Source: Kitasatospora sp. NBC_00240 (GTDB lineage: Bacteria > Actinomycetota > Actinomycetes > Streptomycetales > Streptomycetaceae). Taken from it: DNA of 64,000 nt. The translations under genes were made by a program, and so were the position numbers. Positions within the stretch are counted from its first letter, which is position 1; every line of letters begins with the position of its first letter. The stretch lies in assembly GCF_026342405.1 (NCBI RefSeq), contig NZ_JAPEMU010000003.1:124001-188000 (forward strand), read 5' to 3'. The notes under the pieces were generated by a model that worked only from the letters and a program-made list of their open reading frames with translations, ran no database searches and was not told the DNA's origin. This document shows positions 1 to 9,083 of the stretch, piece after piece.

Positions 1-6
1 CTCGCC

Positions 7-606
7 TTGACGACATTCGACTTCGCCGCCGGCCACCAACCGCTCACCCCCGACGATCCCGACCTTGACCGCCGCCGCGCACGACTGAAGGCCCTCGGCC
101 TCGGAGATGACCAGCCCCGTCCGGACCTCGACCGCCTTGCCCGGGAGCTCGCCCGCACGGCAGCCGACCTCGTCGGCATCACCACCGCCCCCTACGCCAT
201 GGTCAATCTCATCACCGGCCACCAGTTCTTCGCCGGACTGTACGAACCCGCCCCGGCCGCAGGCGGCGTCGGACCCCAGGCGGCCACTCCGGCGAGCAGC
301 GTCGGGCGGGTCATGTCCCGCGACCACGGGTACTGCCCGCACACCCTCAACCGGCTCCACCCCCTGATCCTGGACGACGTGTGCGCCTCCCCGCGATTCG
401 ACTCCAACCCGGTCGCCGACCTGCTCGGCATCCGCACCTACATGGGAGCCCCGCTGGTTGACGAGGAGTCGGGCACCGTCCTGGGAACGGTGTGCGTCGT
501 CGACACCCAGCCGCGCCCGTGGGGCCGTCCCGGGCTGGCCCTCATCAAGGACTTCCGCGACCAGGCGATGGCCCGCATCCGCCAGGCCGGCCACCACACC
601 TGGTAG
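7..606 (+). CDS. GAF domain-containing protein
   Basis: This is a stand-alone GAF-type sensor domain of about 199 residues with no visible output domain. The GAF core is seen as SSVGRVMSRDHGYCPHTL, then LILDDVCASPRF, IRTYMGAPLV and GTVLGTVCVVD, in the usual order and spacing. Such proteins bind a small ligand or another protein in the cytoplasm; the ligand cannot be read from sequence. The TTG at 7 is the first start available, but the frame is open to the window edge, so the true start may lie upstream and the gene may be 5'-incomplete. It is separated by about 100 bp from the next gene and shows no obvious functional link to it. Confidence 0.75.
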   Translation: MTTFDFAAGHQPLTPDDPDLDRRRARLKALGLGDDQPRPDLDRLARELARTAADLVGITTAPYAMVNLITGHQFFAGLYEPAPAAGGVGPQAATPASSVGRVMSRDHGYCPHTLNRLHPLILDDVCASPRFDSNPVADLLGIRTYMGAPLVDEESGTVLGTVCVVDTQPRPWGRPGLALIKDFRDQAMARIRQAGHHTW

Positions 607-711
607 CGCCCGCCGACCATGCAAGAGCGCCGGAAGAGCGGCCCGCACGTCCACGCAGCCCCAGTCCACAGACGCTGACCGCACGACCGGCCGAAGCGAA
701 AGGAGCACAGA

Positions 712-1936
712 GTGACCACCGACCGTCACGCAGATTTGCGCCGCACCGTGGAGGAGTTCGCCCGGCAGGAGGTCGCCCCGCGCATCGCGGCGATGGAGCA
801 CGGCCAGGCCGTGGACGCCGAACTCGCCGCTCTGATCGCCGGCCAGGGCTGGGTCGGCGCGACCATCGCCCCTTCCTGGGGCGGCATGGGCGCCGGGCAC
901 GAGGCCAAGACGGTCATCATCGAGGAACTCTCCCGCGTCAGCGGCGCAGCGGGCGCGATCGTGCAGGCGTCCCAGCTCGGCGCCGCGAAGATCATTCACT
1001 TCGGGAGCCCGGAGCAGCAGCGGACCTGGCTGCCGGCGATAGCCGCAGGGGACGTGCTGCCCACGATCGCGGTGACCGAGAGAGTATCCGGCGGTCATGT
1101 CCTCGGGATGCAGTCCACGGCCCGGCGCACCGGGAGCTCCTGGGTGCTGGACGGGGAGAAGGTGTTCGTCGGCAACTCGCACGTCGGACACTTGCACGGT
1201 GTCGTCGTCCGCACCGGCAAGGGCCCGAAGGACCTCACCGCCTTCCTCGTGGAGTCGGATCGGCCCGGTGTGTCCGTGCTGCCGCATCCGTCGGTTCTCG
1301 GGCTGCACGGGTTCAGCTTCGGCACCGTCCGCCTCGACCGGGTGAAGGTTCCGGCATCGGCCGTCGTGAGCGACGTGGGTGGCGGCCTGGCGGTCGCCTA
1401 CTCCTCCAGCGTGCTCTACGGGCGCCCGAACCTGACGGCGGTGGCCCTCGGCCTGCACCGCGCCGTCGTCGAACGCGCCGTCACCGAAGCTACCAACCGC
1501 ACCCGCTACGGCGGACACCTCGGTGACCTCGCGGTGGTCCAGCACAAGATCGGCCAGATGGCGTCGAGGCTCGCCGCCGCCCGCGCCCTCGCCTACGGGG
1601 CTGCCGCCATGCTCGACCGCGGGCAGCCCTGCGACGGCGAGCTGATGGCAGCCAAACACCAGGGCATCGAGTTGCTACTGGACTCCGTGCGCCAGGCCAT
1701 GGAGATCCATGCGGCCGCCGGACTCGACGCCGCTGGCGAGATGGCCCGGCTGATGCGGGACAGCTGGTGCATCAACCCCCCCGGCCGGGACCGGCGACAT
1801 ACAGGTACACCGCCTGGCCGAGCAACTCCTCCACCCGGGACGCCACCTGGACTGGTCGCAACGACTGGCCGGCGCCCTGCGCCTGCCGCCGGCTGCGGAG
1901 GACCACGTCGATGCGGTCCGGACCCGCATCTCCTGA
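712..1936 (+). pseudogene. acyl-CoA dehydrogenase, frameshifted near its C-terminus
   Basis: Flavin-dependent acyl-CoA dehydrogenase family protein: N-terminal helical domain (from LRRTVEEFARQEVAPRI), middle beta domain (PTIAVTERVSGG and the loop around LDGEKVFVGN) and C-terminal helical domain (NRTRYGGHLGDLAVVQHKIG). GTG at 712 is preceded by AAAGGAG. The frame changes at a run of seven C at 1776-1782: as written the protein loses its family end, but reading six C gives INPPAGTGDIQVHRLAEQ, the normal C-terminal helix, ending at TGA 1934-1936. The gene is therefore either disrupted or carries a one-base assembly error. The substrate is not predictable. The conserved catalytic base could not be assigned with certainty by eye. 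Confidence 0.8.
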
Positions 1937-2069
1937 ACCGTCTCATGACGACGAGCCCGCCCGGTACCTGGCTGCGGCCACACCGTCCTACTTCTGCCGT
2001 ACCCAACGCAGTGGGCGACCTCGCGCCCGATCCGCCCCGATGCCACCCGACCGCCTAACCGGAGCACCC

Positions 2070-2708
2070 GTGCCAACAACCGACCTCTTCAGCGCCCCGC
2101 CCGCGGCAGCGGGCCCCGCCTGGCCCATCGCCGTTCTGGTCGGCCGCCGGCTGGCTGCCACCGCCGCGCAGGAGGACCGCGACGGCCGGCCGGTCGCGGT
2201 CACCCGGTACGAGGACGGATCCTGGACGGCCGTCCACGGCCCCGGTCACCCGCCGCTCGCCCTGCTCGCAGCGGGCGCCGTCCCAGAAGGCCTCGCCCTG
2301 TTCGGCTCCCTCACCGTAGCCGGGCAGGAAGTGGAGGCCGTCGAAAGCCGCGGCCCGGAGTGGGTCGCTCGCGCCTGTCATTGGAACGGCTACGCCCTCG
2401 TCGTTATGTGCCCCGCCGACGACCCGAGGATCCCGCACCTCGCCCCGATCCTGGTCGCCGCGCCCGCCAGCGCACCCAGCCCGTGCACACCCGATCCGGA
2501 GAGCGCCGTGACCTGCACCCACAGACCAAAATGCCCCGCATCCGAGGAGCCCGACGCCGGTGCCGCCGCGATCATCGCCAGCCACCCTGGTCAGGGCTGG
2601 TGTGTTAACGGCGTCCTGCTCTTCGACGACACCGGTGCGGTACTGCCCGACGGGCACGTCCAGCCGCCCGCGGGTATGGGCGCGCGCCGTTCGGAGAGTG
2701 CCGCATGA
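2070..2708 (+). CDS. hypothetical protein with DUF5999-like C-terminal region
   Basis: About 212 residues starting at GTG 2070 (VPTTDLFSAPP). The first 145 residues are a streptomycete-type small globular region (WPIAVLVGRRL, VTRYEDGSW, VARACHWNGYALVV) that I cannot place. The last 65 residues resemble the DUF5999 family: a Cys-His start (TCTHRPKCPASEEPDA), then AIIASHPGQGWCVNGVLLF and DDTGAVLPDG. An in-frame GTG at 2508 would give a free-standing DUF5999-like protein, so this may be a fusion or two overlapping products. The stop overlaps the next start as ATGA (2705-2708), indicating translational coupling to the methyltransferase. Function unknown. Confidence 0.6.
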   Translation: MPTTDLFSAPPAAAGPAWPIAVLVGRRLAATAAQEDRDGRPVAVTRYEDGSWTAVHGPGHPPLALLAAGAVPEGLALFGSLTVAGQEVEAVESRGPEWVARACHWNGYALVVMCPADDPRIPHLAPILVAAPASAPSPCTPDPESAVTCTHRPKCPASEEPDAGAAAIIASHPGQGWCVNGVLLFDDTGAVLPDGHVQPPAGMGARRSESAA

Positions 2709-3640
2709 CCCGACCCGGCAAGACCCGCCCCGAGGCCGTACGCCGGCCGGCCGGCCATGCCCCGGCGCCGCGATCGGCCGGCATCGTACAGATCGAGGAA
2801 CCGCTGCGGGAAACCGTCGCCCCGGCCGAGCCGTGGAACAGCCCATGGGACTGGCCGTGGCTGCCCCAGGCCGCCGCCGCGCAGCTGCGCACGGACGTCG
2901 CCGCCTCGGCCCGGGTCACGAGCGTGGTCCTTGGCGGAAAGGACCACGTCGGCATCGACCGGGACGTCGCCCACCGCCTGCTCGAGGCCGACCCCGACTG
3001 GGCAGGGACCGCCGAGTCCGCCAGACGGGCCGTACTCGGCATGGCGGCCGCGGTTGCCGGCCTGGGCGTCGGCCAGTTCGTGGACCTGGGCTGTGGCCTG
3101 GCCACCGGAACGTCCGACAGCGCCCTCGCGCCGCTGCACACTGCTGTCCTTGCGGCCCGCCCTGCCGCACGCATCCTGTACGCGGACCAGGACCCGATGG
3201 TGCTGGCCCACGCCCGAGCCCTTCTTCGGATCCCCGCGCCCGCATCCGTCGGGCACCTGCAGGTCGATCTCGCCGACCCCGCCGCACTCCTGGCGGCGCT
3301 GCGCGAGGAGACGAACCTGGAATGGAGCAGCCCGGTGGCGGCGGTCCTGTCCGACGTCCTCCACGAGCTGACGGACACCCAAGCCCGTCGACTGCTGGCG
3401 ACGCTGCTCGAGGGCCTGCCGCCCGGCAGCGTCCTGCTGCTCACCCACCGGGCCCCGGGCACGGGCGGGAGCGCAGTGGCGCTCGCCGACGCACACACCG
3501 AGGCGGGTCTGGCGTGGCACCCGCGCAACGACGAGCAGGTCGCAGCCGTGACCGGTGGCTGGCAGCCCCTGCCACAGGTCGGTCCCGTTCGGTGCGCCGG
3601 CTTCACCACCGCGGTCCTCACCAACAGGCGGCCCGCATGA
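2705..3640 (+). CDS. SAM-dependent methyltransferase, DUF574 type
   Basis: A 311-residue class I methyltransferase of the actinobacterial DUF574 (Methyltransf_19) kind. Diagnostic pieces are VVLGGKDHVGIDRDVAH (the LGGKDN-like signature), the SAM-binding loop FVDLGCGLATGT, the acidic strand ILYADQDPMVLAHA and the post-IV segment AAVLSDVLHELTD. These proteins occur in many copies in streptomycetes, often near regulatory genes; their substrates are not known. It overlaps the preceding gene by ATGA and the following gene by ATGA, so it sits in the middle of a coupled operon of 2070-5117. Confidence 0.8.
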   Translation: MTRPGKTRPEAVRRPAGHAPAPRSAGIVQIEEPLRETVAPAEPWNSPWDWPWLPQAAAAQLRTDVAASARVTSVVLGGKDHVGIDRDVAHRLLEADPDWAGTAESARRAVLGMAAAVAGLGVGQFVDLGCGLATGTSDSALAPLHTAVLAARPAARILYADQDPMVLAHARALLRIPAPASVGHLQVDLADPAALLAALREETNLEWSSPVAAVLSDVLHELTDTQARRLLATLLEGLPPGSVLLLTHRAPGTGGSAVALADAHTEAGLAWHPRNDEQVAAVTGGWQPLPQVGPVRCAGFTTAVLTNRRPA

Positions 3641-4353
3641 CCGCCACCAGCACGGCCGTCCCCGGCACGAACGATGCGAAGCCGACGGCTGCCGCCCGCG
3701 TAGCGGGCCCCCAGGTGCCGACGGTCACCCGCTGGAGCGGCGAACTGCTCGACCCGAGCCTGATCGTCGACACCGGCCCGGACGGCGCCCGGCTGGCCTA
3801 CCGGGAGGAGACACAGGCCGACCGTGTGAACGGCGTGCTGGTGCTGCGCTTCACCGGCAAACCGGGCCAGGGCCAGCCGCTTTGGAACGCCAGCCACCCG
3901 GGCCGTCAAACCCGAGCGATGGGCGGCTTGCTGTGCCGCGTGTGCGGGGCGCCGGCCGATCGGACCGAGGACGGTGTGCTGTGGCTGCTCCCTCACCCCA
4001 CAACACCGGGCGGGCGGCGGCGCACCCTGGACCCCTGCTGGCCGGAGGGCGCGGTCGTCGAGCACCCGCCGATCTGCGCCCCGCACGCCCTCTCTTCTCC
4101 GCGCCTGTGCCGTGCACTGGACGGCGCGCTGCTCCTACGGGTGGCCAACGCCCCCGTGTACGGCTTGGCGGGCCTGCGCTTCGACACCGGGGAGGGCGGA
4201 CCGCAAGCGCCAGTGCGTGGGCAGTTCGCCCTCGATTCGGCGGAGCTGCGCTGGGTGGCTGCCACCCACCTGCTGCGCACCCTCACCGGCTGCACCCGCA
4301 TGTCCGAGGAGCACCTGCGCGTCGAACTCGCCCGCCGCGGGGAGGAACGGTGA
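3637..4353 (+). CDS. hypothetical protein with CxxC motif
   Basis: 238 residues from ATG 3637, coupled by ATGA to the methyltransferase and by GTGA to the next gene. I know the type only as a streptomycete hypothetical family: a WSGELLDPSLIVDTGPDG opening, an RLAYREETQADR segment, a CRVCGAPADR motif that may bind zinc together with later Cys residues (DPCWPEG, HPPICAPHA), and a C-terminal WVAATHLLRTLTGC segment. No catalytic motif is visible. Its conserved placement with a DUF574 methyltransferase and a DUF5753-like protein suggests a regulatory module; that is inference. Confidence 0.7.
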   Translation: MTATSTAVPGTNDAKPTAAARVAGPQVPTVTRWSGELLDPSLIVDTGPDGARLAYREETQADRVNGVLVLRFTGKPGQGQPLWNASHPGRQTRAMGGLLCRVCGAPADRTEDGVLWLLPHPTTPGGRRRTLDPCWPEGAVVEHPPICAPHALSSPRLCRALDGALLLRVANAPVYGLAGLRFDTGEGGPQAPVRGQFALDSAELRWVAATHLLRTLTGCTRMSEEHLRVELARRGEER

Positions 4354-5117
4354 CTCGTACCCAGGTGGGCGCGGCGGCCCGCGTCGCAGAGCTGTGGTTG
4401 CACGGCCTCGCGGACGCCCCGGTGGCGCCGCAGCACATCGAGGACCTTGCGGACCGGGCGGGCCTGCCCGCCGGGCACCCAGACCGGCGCGCGTTCCTCG
4501 CGATGGCCGACCACGGTCACAAACGAGCATCAAGGACGCGGGCGGTGGCCGTCGACACCGGTGAGGGGCGACAGGACCGGTTGCAGGCACTGGCCGGGCA
4601 CGCCGTACGGGTGCGCTCGGCAGGCACGCTGGTGCCGTGCGGGCTGCGTACCGCCCGGTACGCGGGCCTTATCGGGGCCACCGAAGCCGGTAGCCGCCTT
4701 GCCCCGCCGTGCGGGAGCCGGGTCAAGCACCGGGGGCAGGTGGCGCTGGACGAGTCCGCCCTCCACCAGTCCTACGGCAACCCAGCAGTGGTCGCCGACC
4801 AGTTCGGCAGCCTGACCGTAATGGCCCACGCCGGGCAGCTGAGCGTCACGATCGTGCCGACCCGCAACCCTCGTCACGCGGTGTGCGTCACCCACCTCGC
4901 GTTCGCGGACGGCGGGCAGCCCCTGATCGCCGTGGAGCACCCCGAGCGAGTTGCCTACCTCCTTCCGGAGAGCGGTCTCGGGCTGCGGGCAAGGGCCGTT
5001 CTTCGCCGCTGGCTTGGACAAGGGCAGGGTCCGGCCGACTCCATGCGTCAGCTGATGGTGGCCCGCAGCGTCCTCGGATCGGTGCGACAGCGGCCTACCA
5101 CCGGGCCCGGCCCCTGA
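4350..5117 (+). CDS. DUF5753-like regulatory protein
   Basis: 255 residues from GTG 4350, coupled by GTGA to the gene upstream. The C-terminal half resembles the DUF5753 domain that follows the helix-turn-helix in streptomycete XRE regulators: GQVALDESALHQSYGNP, a VTIVPTRNPRHAV strand and an IAVEHPERVAYLLPE strand. The N-terminal half (AELWLHGLADAPVAPQHIED) does not show a convincing XRE helix-turn-helix, so DNA binding is uncertain. Such Scr1-type pairs act as transcriptional switches in Streptomyces; here the DNA-binding partner is not obvious. Confidence 0.6.
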   Translation: MTRTQVGAAARVAELWLHGLADAPVAPQHIEDLADRAGLPAGHPDRRAFLAMADHGHKRASRTRAVAVDTGEGRQDRLQALAGHAVRVRSAGTLVPCGLRTARYAGLIGATEAGSRLAPPCGSRVKHRGQVALDESALHQSYGNPAVVADQFGSLTVMAHAGQLSVTIVPTRNPRHAVCVTHLAFADGGQPLIAVEHPERVAYLLPESGLGLRARAVLRRWLGQGQGPADSMRQLMVARSVLGSVRQRPTTGPGP

Positions 5118-5192
5118 CCTACTGGTGCACCTTCCCGAACGCCACGACCACCCCGAGCTTTCCACCACCCACCCTTGAGACCAGGACGACCC

Positions 5193-7439
5193 ATGCCCAC
5201 CATCCCCACCCAGGCCGCTACCCCCGCTTCGCCCGACTGCGCGAGCACCGACCTGCCCGCCTGGCGGAGCCCGCGCCTGGAAGACCTCGCCCACCTTGGT
5301 GACCTGCGCGCGAGCGTCCACATCGACCCGCACGGCCGTGTGCTGTGGGGCGCCGGGCCCCGCCCCGACTCCCCGGCCGTCTTCGCCGCACTTCTCGGGA
5401 CCCCCGCCCACGGCCACTGGAGCGTGCAGCCCGCCACCGGGCCGACACTGGCCGTGCGGCACACCTACGACCCAGACGGCGCCCCCGTGCTGGTGCAGGA
5501 GTGGGCGACGGAGGGCGGCCGGCTGCGGGTGACCAGCTTCATGCCGCCCTACACCGCCAGTGACACGGCGGGGCCGCGGCTGATCCGGATCGCCGAAGCA
5601 CTCGAAGGGCAGGTGCAGGTCCGCTCGGTGCTGGCGCCGCGCCCCGACTACGGCGCGACCGTGCCGCTGATGGCTGCCGGCCCCGACCGGGAAGGCACCC
5701 ACCGCCGCTTCGTCGCCTCGGCCGGCCCGGCCGCACTGGTGCTGGACGTCCGCCACCCCGCCGCCGCGGGCGTAAACGAGGAACCGACCCGGGTTGCCGC
5801 CGCCACCGCGGTCACCGACCTGGTCCTGCGGCAGGGCGAGCAGCTCACCCTCAGTCTGACCTGGAGCGGGGAACAGCACAGCGGCCAGCCGCTTCCCGAC
5901 CCGCGCGCCGAACTGGCGCGCACCCGCGCGTTCTGGACCGCCTGGACGACGACCCTCATCGCGCGCGGCCCATACGCGCGCGAGGCCATCGCTGCGGCGG
6001 TGCAGATCAAGGCCCTCACCTACGCCCCGACCGGAGCGATCATCGCCGCCCCCACCACCTCCCTGCCCGAGGAAGTCGGCGGCGAACGTAACTGGGACTA
6101 CCGCTACTGCTGGCCGCGCGACGCCGCCCTCATGTGCATGAGCTTGCTACGCCTGGGCCGCACGGCCGAGGTGGAGGACTGGCTCCGCTGGCTGGCCCGC
6201 GCGGTCGGCGCCGACGCCCGGCAGATGCGCGTGATCTACCGGGTCGACGGGACGCACGACCTCACGGAGCAGACCCTGAACCACCTGCCCGGCTACGCGA
6301 ACTCGACGCCGGTACGCATCGGCAACGGCGCCGCCGGCCAGCTGCAGCTCGACGTGTACGGCGAGGTCCTCGACCTGATCTGGCACGCCCACCAGGCGGG
6401 AATCCACCTCACCAGGCCGGTCACCGCACTGTGGACGCAGTTGGTCACCCACCTGGAAGAGCTGTGGGAGCAGCCGGACGCCGGGATCTGGGAGGTCCGC
6501 GGCCCGCAGCGTCACTTCGTCCACTCGAAGGTGATGTGCTGGGTGGCGCTCGACCGGGCAGTTCGCCTGGCCCAGGCCGGTGCCGCCAGCGTGCCGCAGG
6601 AGACCGTCGCCCGGTGGGCCGCCACCCGCGACGCCGTCCACGCCCAGGTCTGCGAGCAGGGATACGACAGCGAGCGCAACACGTTCACCCAGTACTACGA
6701 CGGCGCAGACCTGGACGCCGCGCTGCTGCTGATTCCCCGGATCGGGTTCCTGCCGCCGGACGACAAGCGGGTGATCGGCACCATAGAGGCCATCCAGCGT
6801 GAGCTCACCACCACCGGCGGGTTCCTCCTGCGCTACCCGGGTGCCGGCCGCCACGGCGAGCACCAGGTCGACGGCCTGGCCGGGCACGAAGGCGCGTTCC
6901 TGCTCTGCGGATTCTGGGAGGTCGACGCCCTGGCGATGATCGGCCGCCGCAAGGAGGCCATCACGCGATACGAGCGCCTCCTCGCCCTGCGCGGCACCAC
7001 CGGGCTGCTGGCCGAGGAATGGGACTCAACCGCCGGACGCCTGCTCGGCAACCTGCCCCAGGGCTTCACACTCGCCGCGCTGGCCGACACTGCTCTGCTG
7101 CTTGCCGACCTGACGACCAGGCCCACTCTGCCCAGTGTGGGATCCCGTTCGGCGTGTCCAGATCTCATTTCCAATGTCCACGCAGGGGCGGAATCGACAC
7201 CGGTCCGGGAGCCCGCAGGTGAAACGTCTGCTTCCGCCCCCGGCGCAGTGCGCGGACCGAAGAAGTGGACACGGCAGTGGGACGAAGGCCTGCGGACAGC
7301 TGGTGGATCAGCTGTGGAATCTGCTGGTCCGAGCGATGCCGGTGGACAGCCCGATGCGGAACCTACACCCAGCCAGCGGACCCCGGCCGACGCCAAGACG
7401 GGCGTGGGCGCCACCCACCAGGTCGTGGCGCTGTCATGA
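5193..7439 (+). CDS. glycoside hydrolase family 15 protein (trehalase/glucoamylase-like)
   Basis: GH15 enzyme of about 748 residues, expected to hydrolyse alpha-glucosidic bonds (trehalose or oligosaccharides) in the cytoplasm. The N-terminal trehalase-like beta domain begins SPRLEDLAHLGDLRASVHI. The (alpha/alpha)6 barrel has the hallmark GERNWDYRYCWPRD near residue 296 and the second catalytic region LAEEWDSTAGRLLGNLPQGF near residue 608. ATG 5193 is chosen over the upstream TTG 5175 because a purine-rich GAGACCAGGACG precedes it. The last 105 residues, after LADLTTRPTLP, are a low-complexity Ser/Gly/Pro/Thr tail absent from usual GH15 proteins. The stop overlaps the next ATG (ATGA, 7436-7439). 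Confidence 0.85.
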   Translation: MPTIPTQAATPASPDCASTDLPAWRSPRLEDLAHLGDLRASVHIDPHGRVLWGAGPRPDSPAVFAALLGTPAHGHWSVQPATGPTLAVRHTYDPDGAPVLVQEWATEGGRLRVTSFMPPYTASDTAGPRLIRIAEALEGQVQVRSVLAPRPDYGATVPLMAAGPDREGTHRRFVASAGPAALVLDVRHPAAAGVNEEPTRVAAATAVTDLVLRQGEQLTLSLTWSGEQHSGQPLPDPRAELARTRAFWTAWTTTLIARGPYAREAIAAAVQIKALTYAPTGAIIAAPTTSLPEEVGGERNWDYRYCWPRDAALMCMSLLRLGRTAEVEDWLRWLARAVGADARQMRVIYRVDGTHDLTEQTLNHLPGYANSTPVRIGNGAAGQLQLDVYGEVLDLIWHAHQAGIHLTRPVTALWTQLVTHLEELWEQPDAGIWEVRGPQRHFVHSKVMCWVALDRAVRLAQAGAASVPQETVARWAATRDAVHAQVCEQGYDSERNTFTQYYDGADLDAALLLIPRIGFLPPDDKRVIGTIEAIQRELTTTGGFLLRYPGAGRHGEHQVDGLAGHEGAFLLCGFWEVDALAMIGRRKEAITRYERLLALRGTTGLLAEEWDSTAGRLLGNLPQGFTLAALADTALLLADLTTRPTLPSVGSRSACPDLISNVHAGAESTPVREPAGETSASAPGAVRGPKKWTRQWDEGLRTAGGSAVESAGPSDAGGQPDAEPTPSQRTPADAKTGVGATHQVVALS

Positions 7440-7972
7440 CCTGCACCACCCACACCCCGGCCGCCGACGTTCCCCCGTCCCTGCCCGCGCTGCCCGCCCT
7501 CGACAAGGACAGCTGGCAGCTGGTGCGCTTCGTCCTGACACCGGGCCGGCTCAAGGACCGCGCTCAGCTGGTCGGTCTGACTTCCGCGCAAATCGCGGGC
7601 GCCGCCAACCGGGTGTGCGACCTGCTAGGCGCGCTGCACCTGCCGCAGGCCGGCGCGATGGTCGCCGCACACCGCCGATTCACCAGCGCGGACCTCGCCT
7701 TGCCCAACCTGCGCGGCCCGCTGCACCTGGCGCCTCGCCGACGGCGCGCACTGGAACTGCTGATCTCCGGGCTGGAGGAGGAACAGATCGCCGAGCGCCT
7801 TGAGGTGTCGCGGGACACCGCCCGGGGCTACCTCACCGACGTGGTGGCCGAGCTCGGAGGCCCCCGCCGGCCCCAGGCGGCGTTCACCGCGATCGCCTCC
7901 GGCACCCTGGCCCTGTCGGCGATCTCCCCGCTCTACCCGGACGTACGACTGGCCCCCGGAGCAACTCAATGA
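7436..7972 (+). CDS. LuxR-type helix-turn-helix protein
   Basis: 178 residues from ATG 7436. The C-terminal part reads LAPRRRRALELLISGLEEEQ followed by IAERLEVSRDTARGYLTDVV, which matches a LuxR/GerE helix-turn-helix (…ALELLISGL…IAERLEVSRDTARGYL…). The N-terminal 90 residues (KDSWQLVRFVLTPGRLKDRA, QIAGAANRVCDLLGAL) may hold a second helix-turn-helix. No response-regulator receiver domain is present. It is coupled to the GH15 gene (ATGA) and its stop overlaps the next start (ATGA, 7969-7972), so it is probably co-expressed with the Nudix-like gene downstream. Target unknown. Confidence 0.7.
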   Translation: MTCTTHTPAADVPPSLPALPALDKDSWQLVRFVLTPGRLKDRAQLVGLTSAQIAGAANRVCDLLGALHLPQAGAMVAAHRRFTSADLALPNLRGPLHLAPRRRRALELLISGLEEEQIAERLEVSRDTARGYLTDVVAELGGPRRPQAAFTAIASGTLALSAISPLYPDVRLAPGATQ

Positions 7973-9078
7973 CGGACAACCCGACGACGGTCGAACCGGA
8001 CAGGGCCGACACCGCGCACTACCGCATCCGCGCCGCGCTGCTTCTTCTCACCCCTGAGGGCCGGATCGTGCTCGTACCGACGCCCTCGCCGGACGGCAGC
8101 ACGCGCCCGGCACTGCCCGGCGGGATCGTCCCCACCGGCGTTGTGCCCAAGACGGTGGCCGCCCGACGCACTGCCGAAGCGACGAACCTGATCGGGCTGA
8201 CGGCCGGTCGGCAGCTGGCCGTCTCGCTTCAGCCGGGCGGCGCCGGTCAGGTGGGCGAGGCCCTGATCGTCCACGACCACCCTGTACTCAGCGGTGCGCA
8301 GGTCGCGGCACTCACGGCCGATGCCGGCAACCGGGCCACCGCCGTGCTGGTCGCGCCTTGGGAGCTGGAGAGGAGCATTCCGGGCGAGGCACGGGAGATC
8401 CTGGCCGCGCTGGCCGCCCGGATCGAGGACATCACAGCGTTCCTGGAGTACGGGCACCCCACGATGGCCGCCGAGGTGGACCTGCCCCGTCTCCTCGCTA
8501 CCCCGCCCAGGCCAACCGTGGGCACCTGGTGTCCCGGCCCCGCAGCCGATGCACACACCGTCACCGGTGTCGGCGGCTGGCTACTGACCCCGGACGGGCG
8601 GGCCGTGCTGGTTCACGACCCTGCCACCGGCCACGCCCGCCTGCCAGGCGGACCGGTCGACAGCACCGATCCGACAACTGCCCTCACCCGTGCGGGCGCT
8701 CTGCTCGGACTCCACATCGACCCGGTCCGAACCAGGCTCCTCGGCCATCACCACAGCGAAGCCCGGATCGCCACCGTCGTCACCCACATTGGAGCGCAGC
8801 CCAAGCAACCCGGCCCGACCCGCCTCGCACGGATCCTGGCCACCCCTGCGCAGGTACAGGAGCTGTGTCCGGGGCAGGTGGCCGACCGTGAGTTGGAAGC
8901 GCTGGTGAGCGCTGCAGCCCAGCTGGAAGTGCCGACAGCCCTGCGGCGCCCCGTCACGCTGGTGCCCAACATCGGCATCATGCCGGGGAGGGGGGCTCGT
9001 AGCCTCAGCGGTGACGGGCCGCCCGGAGCGGCGGTCGTGAACAGTCCCGACGCCGCCCAGCGCAACCGGGCGGGGTAA
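7969..9078 (+). CDS. protein with two degenerate Nudix-like domains (paralogue 1)
   Basis: 369 residues. Two successive Nudix-like folds are visible: residues ~20-150 (RAALLLLTPEGRIVLVPT, LPGGIVPTGVVPKTVAARRT) and ~190-320 (GGWLLTPDGRAVLVHDPATG, then LPGGPVDSTDPTTALTRAG). Both keep the LPGG turn but lack the REUxEExGU residues that bind metal, so hydrolase activity is unlikely; a binding or regulatory role is more plausible. A linker like RIEDITAFLEYGHP joins the halves. The protein is paralogous to the product of 9496-10488, with the same order of segments including a C-terminal ELxxxxxxAxxxELPxAxRRPVT block. Coupled by ATGA to the LuxR-type gene. Confidence 0.6.
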   Translation: MTDNPTTVEPDRADTAHYRIRAALLLLTPEGRIVLVPTPSPDGSTRPALPGGIVPTGVVPKTVAARRTAEATNLIGLTAGRQLAVSLQPGGAGQVGEALIVHDHPVLSGAQVAALTADAGNRATAVLVAPWELERSIPGEAREILAALAARIEDITAFLEYGHPTMAAEVDLPRLLATPPRPTVGTWCPGPAADAHTVTGVGGWLLTPDGRAVLVHDPATGHARLPGGPVDSTDPTTALTRAGALLGLHIDPVRTRLLGHHHSEARIATVVTHIGAQPKQPGPTRLARILATPAQVQELCPGQVADRELEALVSAAAQLEVPTALRRPVTLVPNIGIMPGRGARSLSGDGPPGAAVVNSPDAAQRNRAG

Positions 9079-9083
9079 GGCAG

